Part shown: positions 25,489 to 34,110 of the stretch, piece by piece
Numbering within the stretch: position 1 is the stretch's first letter
How the letters are laid out: each line of letters begins with the position of its first letter
Source of the DNA: Syntrophorhabdaceae bacterium
GTDB lineage: Bacteria; Desulfobacterota; Syntrophorhabdia; Syntrophorhabdales; Syntrophorhabdaceae
Reading direction: 5' to 3'
Assembly (NCBI GenBank): GCA_036504895.1
Contig: DASXUJ010000054.1
Location: 21,387 to 85,386, forward strand
Length of the DNA: 64,000 nucleotides
Translations under genes and position numbers: made by a program
The notes under the pieces: model-generated
What the model was told of the DNA's origin: nothing
Seen by the model: the letters and a program-made list of their open reading frames with translations, nothing else
The model's database searches: none

Positions 25489-26713
25489 ATGGCCACCGAT
25501 GCCGCAGCCATATTTCAGCGCTGGAGATTCTCAGACATGGCTCACTACGGGATAAAAAAAATCGCAAGCCCTAATCCTCATAGCAACAGCGGGACAAGAC
25601 TTATCCTCTATCTGTGTGCCCACCTTCTTACGGCACTTTTCATTCCGTTCGCAGCTTCAACTGCGGTGGCGGAGGTTCGCCTCGACAAGATCAAGCTCCC
25701 TCCCGGATTCGCCATAGACACTTACGCCACGAATGTCGAAGGCGCCCGTTCCCTTGCGCTCGGACCCGAAGGGATCGTGTTTGCGGGAAGTCGTTCGTCC
25801 GGTAAAGTCTATGCCCTCCTGGACCGCAACAAAGATCATAAGGCCGAGGAAATAGTCATTATTGCCAAAGGTCTGAATTCACCTAACGGCGTAGCTTATT
25901 TCGGAGGGTCTCTGTATGTTGCCGAGATATCGAGGATACTCCGCTTCGATGATATCATAAAACAGTTGTCCCACCTGCCTAAACCGGTCGTAGTAAATGA
26001 CACGTTTCCAAAGGAGACCCATCATGGCTGGAAATTCATCGGATTCGGTCCGGACGGCAAACTCTATGTGCCGGTAGGGGCCCCTTGTAACATATGTATG
26101 AGCCATGACCCTCGGTATGCCTCGATCATGCGAATGAACCCCGACGGAACCGACCTCGAGGTATTTGCCCAGGGGGTGCGCAATACGGTGGGCTTCGACT
26201 GGCACCCAAGGACGAAAGAGTTTTGGTTTACCGACAACGGGCGTGATTGGCTAGGGAATAATCAGCCTCCCGATGAGCTCAACTGCGCACCCCAAAAGGG
26301 AATGCACTTCGGCTTCCCCTTCTGCCATGGAAGCAATATTCCCGATCCGGAATATGGGGGCAAGAGGTCCTGCACGGAATTCGTTCCCCCGCGGAAGAAC
26401 CTGGGACCCCATGTCGCAGCGCTCGGGATGAGGTTTTACACAGGCGCCATGTTCCCGCCGCAATCGCAACAATATATTCATTGCCGAACACGGCTCCTGG
26501 AACAGGATACCGCCCATCGGATACAGGATTACCCGCGCTATGGAAAAAGACGGAGCCATAACCGGTTATGAAGTCTTCGTAGAAGGCTGGCTGCAGGGCT
26601 TATCCTCATGGGGTCGTCCTGTCGACGTCCTGGTGATGCCCGATGGCGCCCTCCTCGTCTCCGACGACAAAGCCGACGCCGTCTATCGCATCAGCTACCG
26701 CTCTTCCGAATAA
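25489..26713 (+). pseudogene. Frameshifted PQQ-type glucose/sorbosone dehydrogenase-like gene
   Basis: An exported six-bladed beta-propeller of the glucose/L-sorbosone dehydrogenase family. GGAGG precedes the ATG; a signal segment at about 37-61 is followed by the propeller (LPPGFAIDTYA, GVRNTVGFDWHP, WFTDNGRDWLGNNQPPDELN). At 26464 one extra base (or a two-base loss, most simply a lost Tyr codon part in CAA-TAT-CGC) shifts the frame, and translation ends early at 26571. The other frame then continues perfectly with NNIFIAEHGSWNR and ends in PVDVLVMPDGALLVSDD at 26713, so the intact protein would be about 408 residues. It is a recent pseudogene or a sequencing error. Confidence 0.85.
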
Positions 26714-26746
26714 CGGGACGGCTGCTGCGGGGTTGTTCCCGTAGCG

Positions 26747-29671
26747 TCAGTCCACAGGGACCGAGGGTTCCTCACTATCTCCCGTCTCCTCCCCGGCATC
26801 GGCTGCCCCGGCGCCCGCTCCTCCATTTCCGGCGAGATTCACGATTACGGTAGGCATATCAAGATCATTGGAGGGCACAATGAGATCTGTGGTCACGGGG
26901 AGCGTGGTAACAGGTATGAAGGTCACCGTCACCTGGCACGCGTGATTGAGAGGGAGGTTTTTCCCCGGGCATGTATTTCTCGTAACGACAAAGGAAGGAT
27001 CGCCACTCAAAGAGATCTCACCCACGGCCAGGGGTTTTTTTCCTGTGCTTTTTATTATGAAGGACGCAGCTTTCCGTCTTTTGACCTTTACCGTGCCGTA
27101 GTTTTTAACTGACGGAGTGACAATTATATGGGATTCGCTCTTAAAGACGGCGGTTACATAGGTGTACTCGTTCATCGTCACCGAACAGGTGGCTTTTGTC
27201 CCCGAACAGCCCCCTCCCGACCATCCGGCAAAAAGGGAGCTGCCGTCAGGCCGGGCAACGAGGGTCACCTTTTTTCCATCATTGAAACTGTAGGCACAGA
27301 TAGAGCCGCAGTTGATCCCCCGCGGATTGCTGATAACAGTGCCCGAGCCGGTGCCTGTCTTCTCCACCGACAGGGTGGCCGTGACCGAGAAGGTAACTAC
27401 TACTGTATGGGCGGCGGTGACGTTGCTGATCGTGTAGGGGTTGGTTACTGTCACGGCTTGACCGTTATCGGTAATCCCCGCGATGTTATAGCCTGATTCG
27501 GGGGTTATGGCAATCGAGGCGTTCGCTCCCCGGTTTACGCTCTGCGTTGCGGGAGCCACCGATCCGTGGCCGCCGGAGACGGAGGCATTGATCGGGTACG
27601 TGTCGGCGGAGAAGGTAACTACTACTGTATGGGCGGCGGTGACGTTGCTGATCGTGTAGGGGTTGGTTACTGTCACGGCTACGCCGTTGTCGGTAATCCC
27701 CGCGATATTGTAGCCCGATTCGGGGGTAATGGTAATCGAGGCGTTTGCTCCCCGGTTTATGGTCTGCGTCGCGGGAACCACCGATCCGTGGCCGCCGGAG
27801 ACGGAGGCATTGATCGGGTACGTGTCGGTGGAGAAGGTAACTACTACTGTATGGGCGGCGGTGACGTTGCTGATCGTGTAGGGGTTGGCCACTATCACGG
27901 CTACGCCGTTATCGGTAATCCCCACGATCTTATAGCCTGATTCGGGGGTTATGGCAATCGAGGCGTTTGCTCCCCGGTTTATAGTCTGCGTCGCGGGGGC
28001 CACCGATCCATGGCCGCCCGAGACGGAGGCGTTGATCGGGTACGTGTCGGTGGAGAAGGTAACTACTACTGTGTGGGCGGCGGTGACGTTGCTGATCGTG
28101 TAGGGGTTGGCCACTGTCACGGCTTGACCGTTGTCGGTAATCCCCGCGATGTTATAGCCTGATTCGGGGGTTATGGCAATCGAGGCGTTTACTCCCCGGT
28201 TTATAGTCTGCGTCGCGGGGGCCACCGATCCATGGCCGCCCGAGACGGAGGCGTTGATCGGGTACGTGTCGATCGCGTAGGTGACCACTATGTTATGGTC
28301 CTCGGTAACGTTGCCGATCACGTAGGGATTGGCGACCATCGCGGCTTTTCCTGGAGCTGTCTGTGCGGGAGCAGCGACATGCCCGTTTTTTGTCCTGAAG
28401 CTTGAGACATTCGTGACTGACTGACCGTTATCAATAAGGCCGGCAATATGGTAGCCCGTGTCGGGGCTGAGAGTGATCGATGCGGAGGCCCCGTAAGAGA
28501 CCGCCTGGGTGGCGGGACTTACACTGCCGTGACCTCCGGAAACCGAGGCCCCGACGGTATATATGGCGGCGGCGAAGCCTGCGGTTATGGCCGTATTAAC
28601 CGTTGGGGTAACCGTGCAGGTCCCTGTTCCCGAACAGACGCCTCCGGTCCAGCCCGTGAAGGTGGAGCCCGTAGCGGCGGCAGCGGTGAGGGTGATCGAT
28701 GCGCCCCGGGAAAAGGATCCGCTGCAGCTCGCGCCGCAGTTGATGCCTGTGGGGCTGCTTGTGACCGTGCCGGCGCCGGTGCCTGATTTGGTGACGGTGA
28801 GCGTCACGTTGTCATTCACGATGGTGGCGATAAAGCCGTGGATCACAGGGTATTGGCCGCCATCGACGTCTTCTGAAATCACGGAATATCCCACGATCTT
28901 ATCCCCGCTTATGCCGTATGCGTAGGTGAAGAAAGCGCCCGGGAAATCGAGGGTGGTAAAGGCGGCGCCGTCATAGAGAAAACCGTGGTAGATATTGTCG
29001 GCATCCGCGTATGTCCCCACGATCCTGGTCCCGCTTATGCCGTATGCAAACGTGTAGGCGGCTCCCGGAAAATCTAGGGTGGTAAAGGTGACGCCGTCAT
29101 AGAGAAAACCATGGTAGACGTTATCGACATCCACATAGGTCCCCACGATCCTGGCCCCGCTTATGCCTTCGGCGGACGTATAGCTCGAACCAGGTACGTC
29201 GAGGGTGGTAAAGGCGGCGCCGTCATAGAGAAAACCATGGTAGGTATCGCTGTCCTCAGTCGAGGTCAGGTATGTCCCCACGATCTTATTTCCCTCTATG
29301 CCGTTAGGCGATGTCCAGCTGCCGCCGGGGAAATTGAGGGGGGTAAAGGCGGCGGCCTCGTAGATAAAACCCCCCAGGTAATCCTGGCCCTGGGTCGATC
29401 CCACGATCCTGTTCCCGCTTATACCGTTGGCCCAGGTGCCTTCCACGAATGTGTCCGGCCATTGGAAGGAGATAAAATTGGCGCCGTCATAAAAGAAGCC
29501 GAAAACTTCCATGGAATGGCTTCCCACGATCCTGTCCCCGTCTATCCCCCGGGGCATTGTGTCTATATGGTCAGGATAGTCAAAGACCCTGTAGGTGATG
29601 CCGGAATGAGAGAAACCCGCAAAACCAATGATCACGCCAATCAAAAGAAGTGATGCAAAAATCCGTTTCAC
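26747..29671 (-). CDS. Secreted multi-repeat protein (HAF-like, InlB-type B repeats, ASH-like end)
   Basis: This 974-residue protein has a signal peptide (about 1-23). Residues 25-285 hold six to seven repeats of GI.G.RIVG...YHGFLYDGA.FTTLDFPG, like HAF extracellular repeats. Next comes a LTVTKSGTGAGTV module with paired Cys, then four nearly identical 74-residue repeats (YPINASVSGGHGSVAPATQ), a second Cys-paired module (LSVEKTGTGSGTV), an ASH/choice-of-anchor-D-like beta domain (SFIIKSTGKKPLAVGEISL) and an acidic tail. It is likely a surface or released adhesin-type protein. No sorting or autotransporter domain was recognised, so the export route is open. Confidence 0.8.
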   Translation of the reverse strand: MKRIFASLLLIGVIIGFAGFSHSGITYRVFDYPDHIDTMPRGIDGDRIVGSHSMEVFGFFYDGANFISFQWPDTFVEGTWANGISGNRIVGSTQGQDYLGGFIYEAAAFTPLNFPGGSWTSPNGIEGNKIVGTYLTSTEDSDTYHGFLYDGAAFTTLDVPGSSYTSAEGISGARIVGTYVDVDNVYHGFLYDGVTFTTLDFPGAAYTFAYGISGTRIVGTYADADNIYHGFLYDGAAFTTLDFPGAFFTYAYGISGDKIVGYSVISEDVDGGQYPVIHGFIATIVNDNVTLTVTKSGTGAGTVTSSPTGINCGASCSGSFSRGASITLTAAAATGSTFTGWTGGVCSGTGTCTVTPTVNTAITAGFAAAIYTVGASVSGGHGSVSPATQAVSYGASASITLSPDTGYHIAGLIDNGQSVTNVSSFRTKNGHVAAPAQTAPGKAAMVANPYVIGNVTEDHNIVVTYAIDTYPINASVSGGHGSVAPATQTINRGVNASIAITPESGYNIAGITDNGQAVTVANPYTISNVTAAHTVVVTFSTDTYPINASVSGGHGSVAPATQTINRGANASIAITPESGYKIVGITDNGVAVIVANPYTISNVTAAHTVVVTFSTDTYPINASVSGGHGSVVPATQTINRGANASITITPESGYNIAGITDNGVAVTVTNPYTISNVTAAHTVVVTFSADTYPINASVSGGHGSVAPATQSVNRGANASIAITPESGYNIAGITDNGQAVTVTNPYTISNVTAAHTVVVTFSVTATLSVEKTGTGSGTVISNPRGINCGSICAYSFNDGKKVTLVARPDGSSLFAGWSGGGCSGTKATCSVTMNEYTYVTAVFKSESHIIVTPSVKNYGTVKVKRRKAASFIIKSTGKKPLAVGEISLSGDPSFVVTRNTCPGKNLPLNHACQVTVTFIPVTTLPVTTDLIVPSNDLDMPTVIVNLAGNGGAGAGAADAGEETGDSEEPSVPVD
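27387..28274. repeat. 222-bp tandem repeat, four copies, in frame
   Basis: Copies begin at 27387, 27609, 27831 and 28053, exactly 222 bases (74 codons) apart, and are nearly identical in DNA. They encode the surface-protein repeats. High identity between copies points to recent amplification or gene conversion, so copy number may vary between strains. Confidence 0.92.
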
Positions 29672-30718
29672 GGCGCACCTTCCCCGGTTATCATGCGAGG
29701 GATGCCGTGCCGTTCAGAATGAATGACTGGCGGTGAGTTCAGATCCCTATCAAACAAACTTCGGACAGCCCGGGTGAAGACCTGTCTCCGATTCTAATTT
29801 GTCTTATTCACTACCTATTATAGGTCCGGGAGAGGGTTCCTTGCAGTCGTTGAATCATCAATTGTTTCGTAATCGTTTTACAAGCATTAGGACGAGATAT
29901 ATTTCAGCTGCCGGCGACCCAGGGCGAAAGAGCAGGGACTTCAATAGTGCCGGACTGCGCCGGCCGTGGGTGTGAGCGGGATGTCCTTCAGTATTTCAAT
30001 GCCGAGTGAAAAACAGCCTGAAAAGGTGGGATAGGGGACGAAAACTCGATCTGAGGCACCCTGTATACGCTCGCGGCCTCAGCGATGTACGCCTACGGTC
30101 GCGATGCTCCCAATGCGCCACATCCGGAGTTCTAATTGTGGTCATAAATTCACGTGATTAACAGACTTTACCTCCGTAAACATTCAAACCCATTCTGGAA
30201 AATGCCTTGAACATTGGACTACCCCCTCTTCCCCCCGCACTTTTCTTGCGTCGCGCCGGCCTGTCGTTTCTCCCCAATATCTCCACGCGGGGCTTTTCCC
30301 CGGCACCTTATTATTCATTCAATACTGCCGGGCTGCGCTGGCCGCTGAATCGAGGGGGATGTTCCAGGTTCGTCGTCAGGCGAGGATCGCTGGGCGCGTC
30401 GGCGTATATTGATACATCCTATAATCCTCCCGTCAAACAAAATGTTGAGTCAATTAAAATATCTAATGATATCAGTAAGCTCAATTTACTCCCCTTCTCA
30501 AGGCGCACTTCTCTTATGGGTTAAGCTTCTTTAATTGGCGGTCTCTCTCACGTACTGCGAACCGGCACCTCAGCGTTAGTATTATCCGGTATATCCGTGG
30601 GATCACCTATCATCCCTTATCCAGGTTGCATAGTTCTTGTGAGAGGCCCAGAATTGTATGTATCGAGGTCATTTGCCTCAACGCCAGAGCTCGGACTCTC
30701 ACGCCAGTAATAATCTTC
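29672..30718. other. Gene-poor kilobase with decayed repeat fragments
   Basis: No convincing gene is visible. Two diverged copies of a roughly 50-base sequence (around 29940-29995 and 30320-30375, both with TGCCGG.CTGCGC.GGCCG and GGGATGT.C) lie about 380 bases apart, and a related piece (CCTCGATTCAGCGGC) occurs near 32180 on the other side of the IS110 remnant. The short open frame at 30207-30524 has no coding character. The region looks like old mobile-element debris beside the broken IS110 gene. Confidence 0.4.
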
Positions 30719-32100
30719 TTATTCAGCTATGCAATCCGGATTAAATACCTCCCTTTTCTTCATGAGGGTCCATGCGATCACCAGGAGCTTTGCAGAAAGC
30801 TTTACCCTCATCTTGAGCCTGATCCCCTTCTCCCGCTCCCTGCCTTTGAGCTTATTGGTGAAGTAGGCAACAAAGCGTTTATGTTTTATGGAAGCGCTTA
30901 GGGCTGCCAGATAAAGTCCATAACGGAGATCTCCCTTCCCTTTCTTGGAGATGACAGGAACGGTCTCGCTTTTCCCGCTCTGGCTCTTCGAGAGGTCGAG
31001 CCCTGCCATTTTGAGGACTTGTCTCTCATTCTCGAACCTATGAGGATTACCGAGGGCTCCCAAGACTTTGGAAGAGATATCGGGACCGAATCCGGGAATG
31101 GTGAGAAGGCAGGCATACTCGGGGAAGCGCGTGCATACCTGTGCAATCTTTGCGTCCGTCTCTTTAATCATCCCATGGAGCTGGTCCAATGCATCGATAA
31201 GAATCTTGCCTTCAAAGGACGTAGCGGGCATTGTCTCACACCCTATAGAGGTCTTTGCCTTTGTATAGGTGGTCAATAACCGTCTTCTTTGTGGTTCGCT
31301 TACACGCTCCGAGGAGACCATGCGGACGAACTCTTCAAAGGTGAGGGAGGCAATTTCCTTAGGGTCGAGACACCACTTCACTATGGCAGGACCTTCCACA
31401 TTCCCGAAGGACTCATCCATCTCGGGGAAGTACTGGGCGAGGAGGTGGTTTCTTATTCTCGCCTTATAACCCTGCTCCAGCTTCTTGAATCTTCTTTTTA
31501 AGGAGAGGAGCGCTCGTAGTTCCCTAAGATCGGCGGAAGGGAAATCATAGAACTGGGCTTTCCCCTGGGAGACGAGATCGGCCACATTGGCGGCATCCTT
31601 GGTATCGTTCTTATCCCATCGTCCGTCTAAAAGCTCACGTCTTTTTTACCGCGGCGCCCGATTCCATCACAAGAGTATGGCCCTGCCTCAGAAGGTACTC
31701 TGCAAGGGGCTTATGGTAGTCTCCCGTGGGCTCCAGGCCGAAGACTACTTTTGTAAGGCCATTTTGCCTTCTTACTGCCTCCACATGAAAACAGAGAGAC
31801 TCGAAGCCTTCACGGGTATTGGTGAAGGCGAGCTGCTTTCTCAGAGTCTTGCCTGCCGCGGTGCCGAGAAAGGCATGGTGCTTTTCTTTGGCAATGTCGA
31901 TCCCGACCACCAGATATTCTTTGGAACCCCGGATCAGACTCTTCAGTTGACGGAACTCCTTTAACCTGTTATCCTCGTGAGTATTCATTAGAGAGGCCTC
32001 CTTGTATTGGTGTAGGGATGGGGCGCATCCCGTAATACCTTAACAGGAGGTCTCATTTTTTTGTAGACTGATAAAAAACTTTTTTCTATAGTACGGCCCG
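30640..32100 (-). mobile_element. IS110-family insertion sequence remnant (ends not resolved)
   Basis: It is defined by the transposase relic at 30719-31988. IS110 elements lack ordinary terminal inverted repeats, so the ends given are only approximate. The non-coding side before the transposase start (31989-32100) contains a hairpin GGGAT/ATCCC (about 32018-32034) and could hold the bridge-RNA region that IS110 elements use to choose targets; this is inference. Confidence 0.4.
30719..31988 (-). pseudogene. IS110-family transposase, frameshifted
   Basis: The 5' part (31988 to about 31635) encodes the RuvC-like DEDD start: VVGIDIAKEKHHAF and VFGLEPTGDYHKPLAEYL. It stops at VKKT followed by TGA. 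The next frame continues without a gap as RELLDGRWDKNDTKDAANVADLVSQGK and runs to the C-terminal transposase_20 domain (LLTIPGFGPDISSKVLGALG, KMAGLDLSKSQSG, KKGKGDLRYGLYLAALSA). Adding two bases at ACG|T restores VKKTRELL, so a two-base deletion is the simplest cause. The shift is +1, so the nearby AAAAAAG cannot rescue it by -1 frameshifting. Confidence 0.88.
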
Positions 32101-32232
32101 GGGTCTGTGTTGAGTGCATGGAATTATATAACGCCAGAGCACGCGACCGGAGCATGGCGGCGAAGATGGGACACCCTCCTCGATTCAGCGGCGGTCCAAG
32201 TGTACGAAAGATATCTCCCTGTTACCTCCCTG

Positions 32233-33570
32233 TCAATTCGTTACCTGGAATGTCTCTATTATTGCCCCGTCCTTGTCGATCACGGTAACCGTCATGGTAT
32301 TGCCGGACACATCGAATCTCGCGAAATGGAATTTAAAGGCCGCAAAGGGGGGCCACATCTTGTTCGTTTCCTGAACACACGCCGCCTCGGGATTGATCGG
32401 GGCGCCGCCGCCGCCCAGGACGAGCCAGGTCATGCCCGCGTAGGGGCCTTCAGTCTCTGCGTGACTGTAATAGTGTGAGTGCCCCTGGAGGACCATATGG
32501 ACCCCGCCCTCCTTCAATATGGGCGTGAGCTGGGCCTGCATGGCTGCATTACCCTGCAGGCATGCCCAAATAGGCGTGTGAAGCATGGCGATCTTCCAGG
32601 GCTTTCTGGAAGCCCTGAGGTCCCGCTTCAGCCAGTTCGCCTGCACGGCATCGATCGTCTGCTGCTCCGAAGAGGCGCCCTGGTATGACCACGTGTCGAT
32701 TACGACAAAATGGACGGGACCGTAATCGAAAGAATAATAAAAACGGTTATTGTTCGGATAATGATAGGGATAATATTTCCGGAAAAGATCGCCTATGTTC
32801 TCGTAATTCATCACCGTTTTTTTCGCGGCGTAGGCATCGTACCCTTCGTGGTTCCCGAGAACTCCCATGAGCGGAAGTTTCGCGAAGGTGGAGTGCATGG
32901 CATCGTAGGCCGGCTCCAGGTTGAACTGTTGCACGTCCCACAGGAATTCATTCAACCCGTTATAGACATAGTCTCCCATGTGGACCAGAAGCGTCTGCCG
33001 CTGCTCGGGGTTCTGGTCCATGTCCGTCAGCAGTGCGCTCAGAACGGCGTTATGGTCAACCGGGGGGTTGAGATATTCGGCCCTCGTGTCTCCATACCCG
33101 TAAAAGGACAGAGAGGTCTCGCCGGGACGCGGTGCGGTGGTGAAAGAGCCGGTGTGAGAGAAGGTGTCGTTGGTAACACGGTAATAGTACTTCGTCGCGG
33201 GAAGGAGATTTGAAATCGTATAAGAGAACTGGTGTTTATCCGATGAGTTGCCGTCCTCATGCACCGCGATTGGGCCTCTGCCGTAGCCCGTGGTAGTTCC
33301 CCATTCTATGGTCGACATAGCGGGGGTCTGATAGGTCTGCCAGAGGACCGTCATGGCGGTGGGCCTTCCGCTGTAGATCAGGTACGGTCTTTTACGGATG
33401 TAGTCCGTGGTCCAGGGAGTGATGGACGAAGATTCTCCGGTTTCTCCACTTTTTAAAGCAGCTGCCGGCTCGCACCAGGCAGGCACGATTAAGCCCGTTG
33501 CGAGGAATACACAAAGGGCCGCAAAAATGGTGATGATACCTGATTTCAAATCTGTTCTGTTTAATGTCAT
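32233..33570 (-). CDS. Purple acid phosphatase-like metallophosphoesterase, exported
   Basis: From the ATG at 33570 (GGAG five bases upstream) the product is about 445 residues with a signal peptide. An N-terminal fibronectin-like PAP domain (RPYLIYSGRPTAMTVLWQT ... YYYRV) is followed by the metallophosphatase core: GDTR (YGYGDTRAE), GDYVYNG, GNHEG and GHSHYY, giving the Asp, Asn and His ligands of the dinuclear metal site. It would hydrolyse phosphate monoesters or related esters in the periplasm or outside. It sits alone between the IS110 relic and a sensor kinase on the other strand. Confidence 0.88.
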   Translation of the reverse strand: MTLNRTDLKSGIITIFAALCVFLATGLIVPAWCEPAAALKSGETGESSSITPWTTDYIRKRPYLIYSGRPTAMTVLWQTYQTPAMSTIEWGTTTGYGRGPIAVHEDGNSSDKHQFSYTISNLLPATKYYYRVTNDTFSHTGSFTTAPRPGETSLSFYGYGDTRAEYLNPPVDHNAVLSALLTDMDQNPEQRQTLLVHMGDYVYNGLNEFLWDVQQFNLEPAYDAMHSTFAKLPLMGVLGNHEGYDAYAAKKTVMNYENIGDLFRKYYPYHYPNNNRFYYSFDYGPVHFVVIDTWSYQGASSEQQTIDAVQANWLKRDLRASRKPWKIAMLHTPIWACLQGNAAMQAQLTPILKEGGVHMVLQGHSHYYSHAETEGPYAGMTWLVLGGGGAPINPEAACVQETNKMWPPFAAFKFHFARFDVSGNTMTVTVIDKDGAIIETFQVTN

Positions 33571-33913
33571 AAAGCTCCATCTCCTATAGAAAAATTTACC
33601 GGCATTCGCAATATACCGTGCGTCCATTCCGATGGACCCGGGAGTTTCGCTTCCGCATCGGCTCCTTCACGGTATCCTGCAAGAAGGCTGCCGCCGGTTC
33701 GCCAGTATGGGGCTGTATGCGGCGCAAGGGCTCGGATGGAATCAGATTGTCAAAATCGTCATTCTCATGACGGTCCGCACCACAGGGGGTAGGGAAATGT
33801 ATTTCAGTCGCCATTGGTCATTAATCATTAAGCGTCGGATCAGGCTCCACAGGTTATATAATCATGGACTTCCTGACCGCCCTTCGACTGGAAATAGCAG
33901 ATTGCTAATCTTG

Positions 33914-33942
33914 TTGACAAATTTCGGACGCACCAATATACT
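33914..33942 (+). promoter_or_regulatory. Sigma-70-type promoter before sensor kinase
   Basis: TTGACA (33914-33919), 17-base spacer, TATACT (33937-33942). It is near consensus and about 170 bases before the kinase start. The rest of the roughly 500-base gap (33571-34110) shows no gene. Confidence 0.65.
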
Positions 33943-34110
33943 CCTCGGTAAGCTTCATAAGAAACTTCATAAAAAAGGTTTCGCTATAGGGAAAGAGGTA
34001 TACATCTTCTATGTCTGCCGGTGAACGATCCAGGGCCTTCTGTCCCGCCCAAGGGGAACCTATGCCCTCCCTGACGGCGAAAAGGCTTTCTTATTTAGGG
34101 AATGTCTCTC

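Noticed and set aside
27387..28274. CRISPR-like regular repetition
   Set aside because: The period is 222 bases with no short repeat and unique spacer pattern; all copies are in frame inside a secreted protein gene.
30207..30524. A 105-codon open frame in the gene-poor kilobase
   Set aside because: Composition and residue pattern are not protein-like, no ribosome site, and it overlaps a decayed repeat seen also at 29940.
31630..31660. Programmed -1 frameshift at AAAAAAG in the IS110 transposase
   Set aside because: The downstream frame is +1 relative to the first; slipping -1 at this site leads to a quick stop.
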